Assembly (NCBI GenBank): GCA_015680685.1
Contig: MNCI01005925.1
Coordinates: forward strand, 1-50,488
From: Gnetum montanum
Taxonomy: Eukaryota > Streptophyta > Gnetopsida > Gnetales > Gnetaceae
Length of the DNA: 50,488 nucleotides
Direction of reading: 5' to 3'
Positions 1 to 10,837 of the stretch are shown one piece after another; position 1 is the first letter of the stretch; every line of letters starts with the position of its first letter. The notes below the pieces were generated by a model. The model worked only from the letters and a program-made list of their open reading frames with translations, was not told where the DNA came from and ran no database searches. Position numbers and translations under genes: made by a program.

Positions 1-690
1 GAATTCCCATCATTTTTTTGATGAGAACCACACCATGCAAGGACTTAGTCAACTTCCTTTATTGGTTGACATGGAATGGTAAAAAATCCATGAAAACACA
101 TATGCATCTAGGCAAAAGGAAAGGCACAAAGAATACCAAATCTCCTTGAAGCCACACCCTGTTCAAACCTTTGAATCCTTTCCAATTCTAGAAACTACCA
201 AAGTTACAAATTTATTAAAGTTTTATTAATGAAAATGGGACTACACATTTCCAAAACAAGGAAAACCATAGATTTTGTGAATGGGTGGATGTCGTGGACT
301 CATTACCCATTGCATGAAAAAGAAACCATGTCCTAATCATCTGTAATGAAATTCAAAGCTAGAAACTAGATACCAACAATCAAATAAAAAAAATAGTACA
401 TACCACCATCTATCATCACATTATTACTATACCTAGCACTTATTAAAAAAAAGTTCAAAAATCACACCAAATTAAAAGAAAATATAAAAGAAGGTGTAAA
501 ATATTCAAGAAATAGAAAATTCACTAATGATGGTGTAAAACAAAAATTAGAAAAGATTAATAACATGAAAACAAGAAGATGTAAAATAAAGAACATGTAA
601 AATAAAAATTTGTAAAATAAAAAGATGAAAAACACTTAAGAATCTTGAAGACTAGAATGGGGGGTAACCTACATGACTAAACATTTGGCT
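1..690 (-). mobile_element. 3' noncoding remnant of an older minus-strand Athila-like element
   Basis: Read on the minus strand, this stretch aligns by eye with 8080-8740 of the intact Athila element in this window. Shared landmarks include the reverse complement of positions 22-40 (TTGCATGGTGTGGTTCTCA), which recurs at 8693-8711, a shared 'agggtgtg-cttcaag-gatttg' block, and an AATAAGTGCT plus GATGGTGGTATG block after a T-rich tract. It is noncoding. Together with the minus-strand gag and LTR at 10838-13900 it forms one older element that the intact element split. Its own 3' LTR would lie left of the window. The boundary near 690 is approximate; 690-908 on the minus strand is probably the gag/3' junction with pol missing. 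Confidence 0.65.
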
Positions 691-908
691 GTGATAAGAA
701 TTAATAAGTTGATAATTGGGATCCATGCATGTATGAAACATTAGAAACTATCTATACCCCAACCATTGGGTGTCGATTGGTGGTGTGGTGGTTCGGTAGA
801 AAAATTTTTGTTCACAAACTTGAATGTTATATGTATGGGGGATTAGGTTTTGAGGTGTGTTAACATTATAGATGGCTAGCCCATGATTGCATCCTTGATC
901 ATGATATG

Positions 909-913
909 GTATG
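909..913. repeat. Left target-site duplication GTATG
   Basis: GTATG directly precedes the TGATGAA start of the 5' LTR and recurs exactly at 10833-10837 after the 3' LTR. A 5 bp duplication is the normal integration footprint of Ty3/gypsy elements and shows that 914-10832 inserted as one unit. Confidence 0.9.
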
Positions 914-923
914 TGATGAACTG

Positions 924-985
924 TGATATCGCATCTGTGATATCACAGACACCACATGATATCGCATATGCGATATTGCATCCTG
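924..985 (+). promoter_or_regulatory. GATATCGC repeat cluster with 18 bp palindrome in U3
   Basis: Several copies of GATATCGC or GATATCAC-like motifs lie just upstream of the first TATA-like site. Positions 959-976 form a perfect palindrome, ATATCGCATATGCGATAT. The 3' LTR has a related but differently arranged cluster at 10017-10093, with four CATGATATCG-like units. The placement suggests transcription-factor binding repeats; that role is inference. Confidence 0.5.
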
Positions 986-995
986 CCTCATCTTC

Positions 996-1006
996 TATAA
1001 ATAAGA
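996..1006 (+). promoter_or_regulatory. TATA-like element of the 5' LTR
   Basis: CTATAAATAAG lies about 80 bp into the LTR, just after the GATATC repeat cluster, and is conserved in the 3' LTR near 10102. A second candidate, TATAAAA at 1531-1537, is also conserved between the LTRs. Confidence 0.5.
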
Positions 1007-1726
1007 GGCAATGTCCTTGGTTCCCACAACTTTAGATTTATACCCTTATCCAAACTCTTGTAATTTTGTCATTCCAAAGTTAGAATTATTTCTGTGTGCC
1101 CGCAATAGGAGTCATAGAGTGAACGGATCTTTATTCGAGCAATTTATACGTGAGCACAATTTTGTGAACAGCAATAAACACGAACTTTATGATAAACCTT
1201 GCAGTATACAGATTAAGCTAATTAGTAATTAATTTTTGTTTAATAATATATTAGTTAATTAATTAATATCTATCTCAACCCTTAATCCCCTTAGTTAAAT
1301 ACACTTAGTACGACTGCTTCGAGCATGCGTGTAGCACTTAGTAACCTAGTAACGATTAGCGTTTGGTAATCCTAGCAACGTTACACTGGTATAGGATGTG
1401 TACAACAAGTAGGAATTGATACTGATGTTAGGAACATTTAGAACTTAGTTAATGAATAGTTAATGTAATTTAGCCACTTAGTTTTCTCTTCCTTTCCTTT
1501 ATAAGTAAAAGACATAAAAACCCCAAAAGCTATAAAAATCATGTACCTAGAGCTTACTTAACCATACAACCATGACAATACAAGTAAGTTTGGGAAGACA
1601 ATGATTGATTAACCCTGAGTTTTCCATTAAGGTGCATAGGCACTTAGTCCTTGGAGTTCGACCGGATCGCGTGTGCTATACTCGTATTCGTATGGTTGAG
1701 TATAGGGGTACCTGGCCACTCATCAT

Positions 1727-1745
1727 TGGTGCCGTTGTCGGGGAC
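1727..1745 (+). promoter_or_regulatory. Primer binding site, tRNA-Asp type
   Basis: TGGTGCCGTTGTCGGGGAC follows the LTR end almost directly. From family knowledge, Athila elements carry TGGCGCCGTTGCCGGGG, complementary to the 3' end of plant tRNA-Asp. This copy differs by two C-to-T changes, as expected of an ageing methylated element. Confidence 0.88.
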
Positions 1746-2361
1746 TTAGTTGTTTGTGTGCTACATAGGACATAGTAAATCATTCATATCATTGGATTAT
1801 TAGAACAAAATATTAGGGTTAATTAAAGAAAGATAAGACAACGATACCTTGCACACCGAACTAAACAAGATTTTTTCTTCTTCACATAAGAGCACTTCAA
1901 CTCCTAGGACTAATACAAGAGGTAGTCAGCAACATAATACACATAACTAGGATCTGCCAGTTCCTCAATAGTTTCATGTGATATATACTCATCCTGATGA
2001 CTATGTACCCGATTTTACCTTTATGCTCCACCAAGACGAACAACTGTGTTTGAGAGACTTGGAGGGTAACATAGTGTTGCCTCCAAACTGATCAATCCCC
2101 AACATGCTCCTTCGTGCTCTCTCATGAATAGGCACATCACATTTATATGTAGAATACATTGCACATGATCTTGACTTAAGAGACTATCATCCCACAGAAG
2201 CGCAACATCAAAGGGACTTGCAACAAGACAGATACCATACATCCTTGAAGGGTAAATGGCCCCATAACATTTCGCACGTTTTAAGTGAAATTGAGGGTGG
2301 TGAACCTGTTCAAACAGGTTCCCAATGAAACAATGTTCCTCCTCCAGGCATTGGTCAAGAG
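1746..2361 (+). other. Untranslated leader of the Athila element
   Basis: No convincing coding frame appears between the primer site and the start of gag-like sequence. It probably holds the leader and packaging region. Short frames here run in both directions without recognisable motifs. Confidence 0.5.
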
Positions 2362-4330
2362 GTGGTGTATCAAAACCTCCACTCCACGATTCACAACCCT
2401 GGTTCTGATACCCATGAACATGAATTTTTCAACGAAGGAACACAAACACACAATAAGGATGGACGTTCTAATTGTGATGACGATCAAGGTCATGGCCACC
2501 AAAGAGAAGGTAGAACACACCATCATGGCTATGGTTCTCCTCCTTCTTCACCTTCATCATCACCTTCACCCTCTCCTTCAGTGTCAAGATGTAGTCATAA
2601 GGAAACCCAACGTGAGGATAAGGGAAAAAAATGAGATTCATCGACGAGATAGTCGAGAGCGAGGATGAGGGCACTCTAAAGAATCAAGGCATAGAATAAG
2701 GGAGAGTAGGGAATCATGTAGACACTATAGACACTATGAATGAGATGATCATGAAGAACCCCTACTCGCAACTAGAAGCATGTTAGATATAACGGAGGCC
2801 ATAAGATTTTCAACAAGGCATCAAAAGGATAGTAGGATCAAGAGGTTAGAAATGAATAACATCCCACGATTTGAAGGGGGATACAATGTTGATCCTCAAA
2901 ATCATTTACAAGCATTCCACGATGCATGTGCCTTGAAAAACATAGAAAACAAATGGCAAAAACTAAAGTTATTTTCAAGGACACTAGTGAAGGAAGCTAA
3001 GAGTTGGTACCGATCCTTAGAACTAGAATCCATTAGGAGGTGGAGTACAATGTTAGAACTGTTTAATGATGAGTACCAAATGTACTCTTGAGTCTCTAAC
3101 CTACGAAAGCAAATCCAAGGATGGAAGCAGGGAAATCATGAACCCTTGGATGCTGCCATGGACCGTTATTATGCACTGTTACATCATTTCCCTGGACATG
3201 GTTATTCACAATGGGATCAACTACGCCATCTGGTGGATGGGCTTAGGCATGAAACAAGACGAACCCTTGGGATGTATGCCCAAGGAAGGTTATTAGAGTT
3301 TAGGTCTCATCAAATCCATAGACTGCTAGAGCAAGTTGCCAAAGAAGAAGGTGAGCTATGAAAGAGAGAAAGTGCAGAAGAATACAACCAAGATCCTTCC
3401 CTCCAGAAGAAAGGAGTGAGATTTTGTGAGGAGAAGGAAGAGTCACCATTCAAAAAGATGGTGAATAGGAAATTTTACCTCTTCAAAAGTTAACATCAAA
3501 AGTATTAGCAAAGGTAGACCAAATGTGGGACTCCCTAGATAGTAGGTTTGAAATTGTTCTTAAAATTGTAGAGGAGTCTAAGGAGTGAGGTAGTGACCAT
3601 GACAAAAAGAAAAAAAATAAGTAGAAAATGCATGTAACAAGGGTAAGGGTAAAATAGCCTTCACAGAAGAGGTTGTGGATTCAGACACAAAAAATGACAC
3701 TGGATGTGAGATATGTCAATACAACCATCCTAAGGGATGTTGCCTAGTAATCTCACATCTACTAGAGTCTAGGATGTATGCGCTCAACCCATGACTAAAT
3801 AAATGGCAAACACCTCGATGGTTACCTTATCCCCAAGGTAACCTAAGGTAGTTCCACCAACCTTCAACATATTATCCAAGTGGAACTCTACCATAACCCA
3901 TTGAGCAACATCAATAGTGGTAATACCCACAGTCATGGGGGATGCCACCACCAAGGAAACAATACCCATACTGGCAACCTGACCCATATGGATACTACAT
4001 GTAGCATCTAATCTCTCCACGTGACTCTATTAGCCACGTTACACCACAACATCACTACCAAGCCCATGAATATTTTAAGACTCCTTCTCCTAGGGAAGAT
4101 AATCCACAAACATTCCATCCTCCAAATCCATCCGTAGCTCTCACCAAAATGTCCCCATTACCACCTACTCCAGCAATGCAAGGGGAACTCCCTACTCAAC
4201 CACAGCAACGCAATGCCACAAGGGCTATGAATCCTCAACCCACTATTGGCTTTGACAACTGTATGAGGAAAATACCTTTCTTCAAAGCCAACATTCCAAT
4301 CAAGCCCTTACAACCATAAGTAGTTGAACC
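2362..4330 (+). pseudogene. gag: Athila gag (capsid/nucleocapsid) pseudogene
   Basis: Gag would form the virus-like particle and bind the genomic RNA. The N-terminal part (2362-2634) is rich in His, Ser and Pro. The reading frame then shifts near 2635 and continues through 2780-3361, broken by a TGA at 3089. This core contains NNIPRFEGGY, WYRSLE, AMDRYYALLHHFPGHG and GLRHETRRTLGMY, as in plant Athila/gypsy capsid regions. A Cys/His cluster follows at about 3704-3745 (C-x2-C-x3-H-x3-C), a likely nucleic-acid-binding knuckle. The minus-strand copy at 11480-12950 matches the same blocks, which supports the call. Stops and at least one frameshift kill it. Confidence 0.8.
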
Positions 4331-4370
4331 TCGGAATGCCTCCCCATCAAATAAGGCTTCAAAGCTACCT

Positions 4371-4994
4371 TTGAATCAAATACTGAGCTCAACGCATACG
4401 GTTCTGTTAACACATGTTGTTACTGACTGGATAAAGGTAGGCCACCTTCCTAGGAAATTCTCTAACCTTGGAATCCCTTTAATCTATCTCCAAATCATTG
4501 GGAATGAGCCATGCAAAGCTCTTCTGGATTCAATTTTTGAAGTCAACTTAATATCGCAAGAAATGTATAAGGCTTGGAACTTACCTCCATTGAAGAAAAG
4601 CAATATTCACCTAGAGCTGGCTGACCAGTCCATCATTGTCCCCTTTGGACGAGTGGAGGACATCATCACCACTATGTGTGGGTGGTCGTACCTAGCTAAT
4701 TTCCTAGTGATACAAGTGAATAACAGTAAAGGGAACTTCCCAATTATAATGAGAAGGGCATGGCTAAGTACTATAGATGCATGCCTAGGAATCCACAATC
4801 TTTCCCTGGAAATATCTAAGGAAAACACTTTTGGAAATATCAAGAAGAAGAAGGTTCCATGCATTGTATACAATGACATAGGATGCAATTGCGTGCAGAG
4901 ATCATGGGTTGTGCAAAGTTTGGCATTACCTGCTTGCAACTGGTGTGCACAAGATATTAATATACAAAAGTGCCTATATGCAGCAGCCACATAA
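4371..4994 (+). pseudogene. Retropepsin-like protease domain of Athila pol
   Basis: An aspartic protease that would cleave Gag-Pol. The open frame of 207 codons contains CKALLDSIFEVNLISQEMY, which aligns with the usual LLDTGASVNL active-site block of Athila proteases; the aspartate is present but the D-T-G triad reads D-S-I. Downstream, LELADQSIIVPFGRVEDI and FPIIMRRAWL match the family's ADRS...G.vEDV and LGRPWL blocks. The frame is the same as that of RT and integrase downstream, so PR, RT and IN were one polyprotein. The altered active site suggests an inactive enzyme. Confidence 0.8.
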
Positions 4995-5410
4995 CAAGAA
5001 TACACCCAGTGGCTGATAGCTGATCAAGAGAGTAGCTCACTCATGTGCATGGAACTAACTAAGGGAATAACTTACACTTACATCAAAAGCACAGATGCAC
5101 TAGAGCAAGTCTGCTACCAACTTCCAAACATTAATCTTAAAAAAATTAACTGGGGGAAGTTGGAAATTCCTGAAAAATTTAAATAAGAGCCCCTAGAATT
5201 GAAGCCATTGCCCACTGGTTTGGAATATATGACCCTTGAAAATGGAAAACTGGTAATCATTAATGCAAAACTTGCTTCCAAACAAAAAGGAAGACTACTG
5301 TAATTAATAAATAAGTGGTTAAAATCCTTTGCCTGGTCATATCCCAAAATAACTGGAATAGATCCTAGGATATTCTAGCATAGGATTTACACTGACCCCT
5401 CCATGAAATC

Positions 5411-6180
5411 TCAAAAACAACTGCAGAGACGATTGAACCCAAAATTGAAGCAAGTAGTAAAAGAAGAATTAGAATAGCTTCTTAAGGCTGGGTTCATATA
5501 TCCCATTGCTGATAGTGAATGGGTTAGCCCTCTAGTAATCATGCCTATAAAGGGAGGTAAATGGAGGGTGTGCATAGATTTTAGGCTGCTGAACATGGCA
5601 ACATTCAAGGACCACTTTTTATTACCATTTGTTGACCAAGTCTTAGACACCATAGCAAGGCATCGTTATTACAGTTTTCTGGATGGCTATAGCGGGTACA
5701 ACCAAATACGGATAGCCCCAAAAGACCAAGCCAAGACAATGTTCACCAGTCCTTGGGGAACGTTTGCATATAATCAAATGTATTTTGTCTTGTGTAATGC
5801 CCCTGCCACATTTCAATGCCTAGTTCTAAGTACATTCCAATAGAAAATTGGAAATGGAGTAGAAGTCTTTATGGATGACTTCTCCACCTATGGCACAAGT
5901 TTTGATCAAGCCTTAGACCAATTGGAGCAAGGACTGAAAAGGTGCATAGAAACCAATCTAAGGCTCAACTGGTAGAAAAGCCATTTGATGGTCCAAGAGG
6001 GCATAGTACTTGGGCATAAGGTTTCACATGCAGAAATAGAGGTAGACCTAGATAAAGTTAAGATCATCCATGGAATCACTCATCAACCAGAAACTGTCAA
6101 AGATATTTGATCATTCCTTGGACACACTGGATATTATAGGAGATTCATTGAAAACTTCTCCAAGACTACCAAACCATTGG
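5411..6180 (+). pseudogene. Reverse transcriptase domain of Athila pol
   Basis: RNA-templated DNA polymerase for element replication. Visible motifs in order: KAGFIYPI, WVSPLVIMP, KWRVCIDFRLLN, YYSFLDGYSGYNQIRI, TMFTSPWGTFAYNQM, APATFQ, then the catalytic FMDDF at about 5868-5882, followed by LGHKVS and [15 protein letters not shown]. These are the standard Ty3/gypsy RT blocks. One continuous frame is interrupted by several nonsense codons (for example TAG at 5841-5843) with no frameshift. Catalytic aspartates in FMDDF are retained. Confidence 0.9.
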
Positions 6181-6663
6181 TAGAGCTAACCAAGAAGGAC
6201 ATACCTTTTGAGTGGACTAGGGAATGTGAACAAGCATTCCAAACTCTGAAATAAAGGCTTGTAGAAACTCCCATTATACAAGCTCCAGACGAGTCCTGAC
6301 CATTCCACATTATGACTGATGCATCCAATTATGCTTTAGGAGCCGTACTTACATAGTTAGATGAGAAAAAATGTCCTTACTACATCCACTGTGCAAGTTG
6401 AAGTATCGCTAGTGTACAACTTAACTACACAACTACAAAGAAAGAACTAATAGCTGTAGTGTTTGCACTGGATAAGTTTAGGCACTATGTGTTAGGTTAC
6501 AAAATGTTTATCCATGCAGATCATAGTGCAATCATGTTCCTTATGAACAAGCCAATGGTTAGCCCTCATATTATACAATGGCTGGTAATCCTATAGGAGT
6601 TCGATCTAACGATGGTTGATCAAAAAGGCACTAAGAACATAGTTGCAGATCATTTATCTTAGT
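6181..6663 (+). pseudogene. RNase H domain of Athila pol
   Basis: Would degrade the RNA strand of RNA-DNA hybrids. It continues the RT frame with PFHIMTDASNYALGAVL (first catalytic Asp), TTKKELIAVVFALDKFRHY (catalytic Glu), HADHSAIMFLM and GTKNIVADHLS (last Asp). These match the Ty3/gypsy RNase H_RT block order. Numerous in-frame stops (TGA, TAA, TAG) are present. No second, archaeal-type RNase H is visible in this element, in contrast to the Tat element at 18618-35396, as expected of Athila. Confidence 0.85.
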
Positions 6664-6829
6664 TGCACTGGGACAACAAAGAGGATAAATATGTAATGTC
6701 TGATCACTTTCCTGATGAAGCCCTCTTTGCTGATGTAGTGAATAATCAACCCACGGAGACAAATTAGTTTAGTAGCATTCTCACCTATCTCCTTACTCAA
6801 AAAATACCACAGGAGCTAGACTTTAGAAA

Positions 6830-7990
6830 GAAACAATAGTTTCTTCATAGAGCCAAGTACTTCATAAAGATCAATGGAAAACTTTACAAAGTGTGTCATG
6901 ATAGCTTGGTTTGATGGTGTGTGCCCAAGGTAGACCAACTAAGAATTCTTCAAGATGCTCATGAGGGCCCTTGTGGGGGTCACTATGTGGGGAGATGAAC
7001 AAATATTAAGATCTTTCTTGTAGGATATTATTGACCAACATTATTTTAGGATTCCCATCAATTTGTCCAATATTGTGAGTGTTGTCAACGTGATGGGGGA
7101 ATGACTGCTAGAATGGAGGGTCTACAACAATGTATTCAACCGTTAGAACCCTTCGACATTTGGGGAATAGACATTATGGGGCCCATTACACCAATTTCCA
7201 ATGGAAAAGATTACATTGTAGTTGTCGTAGACTATCTACCGAAATCGGCTGAAGTAGCTTCTGTTAAAGACTGCACATCATCTATAGCTACACGATTTGT
7301 GCAACAAAACATTTTAAATAGGTTTGGTATGCCACGTGCACTTATTTCAGATAATGAAACATACTTCATAGGTGCAACTTTTTGAAAGCTAATGCAATGC
7401 TTAGGGGTTGAACATAAATTGACTACACCTTATCACCCCCAAGCTAACGGACAAGTTGAGGTCACCAACAGGGAGATCACTAAAATATTGACTAGAACAA
7501 TTAACAAGTATAGGTGAAATTGGAGCACTAAACTGAATGATTCTCTTTGGGCATACTTCTCCACCTGGAAACTCCCTATAGGCTACTCTCCCTATGAGTT
7601 AGTATACGGAAAGCTTCCAATTCTTTCAATCCAAACCGAGCTCTGTACATTGTTAATGGCTTGTGACCTCCACCTCGATCTTGATCCAGCACAAAAACAA
7701 AGGTTGGCAACTTTAAACATGCTAGACAAAAATTGATTAGCTACCCTGTCATCAAATGAGTTGCACAAGGCATACAACAAAATGTCATGACTTGAAAATT
7801 TGAAAGGTTAAGTATCAACCAGGAGATAAGGTTCTCTACTGGAACCCCAAACATGTGCCATAATGCACAAAATTTCAAACACTATGGGAAGGACCTTACA
7901 TTATTTATGCAACCTTTCCTTCAAGGGCCATGACTATATACAAACCTGAGATCCCTGATAAAATACTATTAGTCAATGTGCAATAGATTA
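6830..7990 (+). pseudogene. Integrase domain of Athila pol
   Basis: Would insert the cDNA into host DNA. The zinc-binding HHCC module is visible as AHEGPCGGHY (about 6958-6987) and QYCECCQR (7068-7091). The catalytic core follows: WGIDIMGPI (first Asp), RALISDNETYF (second Asp), YHPQANGQVEVTNREI (Glu). The D-D-E residues are kept. The C-terminal part (7560-7990) includes GYSPYELVYGKLP and then degenerates. The frame matches protease and RT, again broken only by stop codons as far as about 7790. Confidence 0.88.
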
Positions 7991-8082
7991 AACCCTTTAA
8001 TGAATTTAGAATGGCTAGTGCACATCGTACCTCTAAAAAGGGACAACCACACTTGCTATTTCGGATCTCCTCCTTCCAACTT

Positions 8083-8098
8083 AGTCATGGGGGAGACA
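8083..8098 (+). promoter_or_regulatory. Internal polypurine tract candidate
   Basis: AGTCATGGGGGAGACA follows the end of pol. The same AGTCATGGGGG core appears at 9431-9441 and as the true polypurine tract at 9994-10004. In other retroelements an internal purine tract can prime extra plus-strand synthesis; a role here is inference. Confidence 0.4.
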
Positions 8099-8139
8099 GC
8101 CACCTCTGCTAATCATTTGAGGCCCTTGGTTCCTTTTTA

Positions 8140-8284
8140 AGTTTTTTTTTTTGCAAATTTCTTTAACTTTTCTTATTTTTGTTTTGCATCATCGTTTATA
8201 ATTTCTCATTTCTTTGTGTGACTATTTGTTTTGTTTTGGTTTTCATTTTTATTTTTGTTTGATTGTTCTTGTTTTTTTTTTTTA
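8140..8284 (+). other. T-rich tract ending in a splice-acceptor-like TTTTAG
   Basis: A strongly T-rich stretch ends in a long T run followed by AG and ATTCATCACC. It resembles a plant 3' splice site. The T-richness and the following AATAAGTGCT block are conserved in the older copy at 1-690, although the AG itself is not clear there. It could be an acceptor for a spliced subgenomic RNA, or simply low-complexity 3' UTR. Confidence 0.35.
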
Positions 8285-9993
8285 GATTCATCACCGAATA
8301 AGTGCTCATGATGGTGGTATGAACTGTATTCTATTGATTGTTGATGCTTGATTTTTACCTTTGAGTTGTAATGTTGACACTAAGGTATGATTCTTCTGAC
8401 ATAACAGGCAATGAATCCATGTTTTCCATGCATCCATAAATTTCTATGCTCTCTCTTGGCTTGGAACTGTACAATCCCCTTATTTAATAATACAAATATT
8501 AATGAATCGATGATTAGGCATTTCTCAAACTAAGGAGTCAAGGACTGAGAAGGGTGTGACTTCAAGCGGATTTGATGCATTTGTGCTAGCCATTCTCTTG
8601 GGTGAGTGGATGTTTTCTCCTTGAGTTTTATTACCATTTTGACATTGCTCCATTATTGGGAAGCTAAGCCAATAAAAATAAAAATACATTTTTGCATGGT
8701 GTGGTTCTCAGGCAAAAAAAAATAGTGAGAATTCAAAGCACATCCCTTAGAAAAAATAATCATCTGGGCTACAAGCACTGCTTATGGAACTAAATCAACA
8801 TTTTCCCTCTAACTAAGGCCCTCCTTCCTCACTTCCTACTTCTCCTTCGGAATGGTGATGACTCTTTGGTGGAAGCATCCCTATTACTTCGGGTGGATGG
8901 ATTGGCCAAGTGTATTAATGCAAACTCACTGGATGTGGATTGTTTGAGACTAGATTTGGAATGAGATCTACTTAGTCACATTAACCATAAATACATAAGG
9001 GTCTATACACCACCTTGTTCTTGGGACTCCATTCCATCCTCTTCTCTTCATCATTCTTTCTCCATTTCCCACTTCATTGCTGGTTGTATCACTAGTCTAT
9101 ATCTTGGTTGATGCATTTTTTTCTATTTGGTAAATTCTTGTGGTTAATTCTTTAAATCTTGCTTCCAAATAACATTCCCAGAGCCTACAGACTCTTTGAA
9201 TGTGGGTTTGTCAGGGCATCGAAGGCATGAGCCTACTTTATGGAGGACCCACTAGCATTCCTATTTGGTGCATCAGTTAACTTCTTTCCATTAAATGCTT
9301 TTTCAATCAACATTTTTTGTTTCATCTCCATCTCTAACATCCATTTTATCGGCATTTCCATTGTTTATTTTTCTCCATCTTTCTCATTCCTTATCTTTTT
9401 CCATTCTATTACTACTGGAGAATCACTCTTAGTCATGGGGGCCCTGGTCCAATTTTTTCAGTTTTTTCTATCCCCTACATCTTGGGTACTTGCCAATGTT
9501 ATATCTCTAGAATCTGTATTAGCCATATTACAACTTAGCCAATGGACCTTAAACCAAGGCAAGGTATCAACTGTATTGTGACCTACTTATCCTTGCTCAT
9601 ATGTGACTGTGTTGTATGTGCAAATGGTAATCATACAACAACAGACTGGATCTGGAGGAAACACTCGAGATGGACTGGTGCTGGAATAGTCGTGCAAGGA
9701 ACAAGATTGATGGCGTAGCTATGGATGGACAACAGAAAGAGAAATCTTGGCATTGGTAGCAACACATCTTTTTCTTCTCTCTCTCTCTCTCTTTCTTCTC
9801 TCCTGGCTACCAAATAAAGCTGGATGTCAATTGTGTATAGTGTTCACTTTTGTAATCATGAACACTAATGTTGCCATGTATTGTAATGATGATCTGTTCA
9901 CATGTTGTCCCATTCACCATTAGTTGTTAGTAAAGTGAATAATCCCATACCTTTCTGATATTTTGTAAGGAACTTGAGGATGAGTTTTCATTC

Positions 9994-10006
9994 AGTCATG
10001 GGGGTA
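9994..10006 (+). promoter_or_regulatory. Polypurine tract of the Athila element
   Basis: AGTCATGGGGGTA directly precedes the TGATGAAACG start of the 3' LTR. This is the expected place and composition of the plus-strand primer. Confidence 0.85.
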
Positions 10007-10832
10007 TGATGAAACGTGATATAGCACCCATGATATCGCACCCATGATATCGTATCCATGATATCATAGCCACCATGCGATATCGCATCCTGCCTTATCT
10101 TCTATAAATAAGAGGTGGCGTCCTTGGTTCCCACAACTTTAGATTTATAACCTTAGCCAAACTCTTGTAATTTTTTCATTCCAAAGTTATAATTATTTCT
10201 GTGTTCCTACAGTAGGAGTCACAGAGTAAATGGATCTTTATTCGAGCAATTTGTACCTAAGCACAATTTTGTAAATAGCAATAAAGATAAACTTTATGAT
10301 AAACCTTATAGCATACAGATTAAGCTAATTAGTAATTAATTTTTGTTTAATGCTTTATTAGTTAATTAATTAATATCTCTCTCAACCCTTAATCCCCTTA
10401 GTTAAATACACTTAGTATGACTACTTTGAGTATGCGTGTAGCGCTTGGTAACCTAGTAACGATTAGCGTTTGGTAATCCTAGTAGCGTTACACTAGTTTA
10501 GGATGTGTACGGCAAGTAGGAATGGATACTGGTGTTAGAAACATTTAGAACTTAGTTAATGTATAGTTAATGTAAGTTAGCCACTTAGTTTTCTCTTCCT
10601 TTCCTTTATTAGTAGAAGACATAAAAACCCCAAAAGCTATAAAAATCATGTACCTCAAGCTTACTTAACCATAGAACCATGACAATAGAAGTAAGTTTGG
10701 GAAGATAACAATTGATTAACCCTAAGTGTTCCATTAAGGCACATAGGCACTTAGTCCTTGGAGTTTGACCGGATCACACATGCTATGCTCGTATTCGTAT
10801 GGTCGAGTGTAGGGGTACCTAACCACTCATCA
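10007..10832 (+). repeat. 3' LTR of the Athila element
   Basis: Begins TGATGAAACG and ends CACTCATCA, then the GTATG duplication. It matches 914-1725 over its whole length with many scattered, mostly transition differences; the GATATC-rich start is the most variable part. Confidence 0.93.
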
Positions 10833-10837
10833 GTATG
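10833..10837. repeat. Right target-site duplication GTATG
   Basis: Exact match to 909-913, marking the right edge of the insertion. Confidence 0.9.

Larger units (their letters stand above)
914..1725 (+). repeat. 5' LTR of the Athila element
   Basis: Begins TGATGAACTG and ends CACTCATCA, directly before the primer site. It is a direct repeat of 10007-10832. Two TATA-like sites occur: CTATAAATAAG at 996-1006 and TATAAAA at 1531-1537. Which one drives the genomic RNA cannot be decided from sequence, so the U3 is either about 110 bp or about 640 bp long. Most differences from the 3' LTR are transitions. Confidence 0.93.
8000..9993 (+). other. Long 3' noncoding region of the Athila element
   Basis: About 2 kb between integrase and the polypurine tract. 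Athila elements often carry an env-like frame here. The only sizeable plus frame, 9240-9581 (113 codons), is Phe/Ile/Ser-rich because of T-rich DNA and has no motif I can tie to env. The region holds a T-rich tract (8140-8284), two internal purine tracts (8083 and 9431) and a CT microsatellite near 9775-9792. The 8080-8740 part is conserved in the older minus-strand copy at 1-690. Confidence 0.6.
914..10832 (+). mobile_element. Complete, decayed Athila-lineage Ty3/gypsy retrotransposon
   Basis: A 9.9 kb element bounded by two similar ~0.8 kb direct LTRs and a GTATG target duplication. Internal order is primer site, gag, protease, RT, RNase H, integrase, a ~2 kb 3' noncoding region and a polypurine tract. 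The primer site resembles the complement of plant tRNA-Asp, which Athila elements use, and the RT, integrase and protease motifs fit that lineage. It sits inside an older minus-strand relative. The LTRs agree at roughly nine positions in ten by eye, so the insertion is old. Every coding frame contains stops, so it is non-autonomous today. Confidence 0.95.

Noticed and set aside
9240-9581. Hydrophobic 113-codon frame that could be an env-like membrane protein
   Set aside because: Its composition follows from T-rich DNA, it lacks a recognisable signal peptide, cleavage site or fusion-type layout, and no conserved motif is visible.
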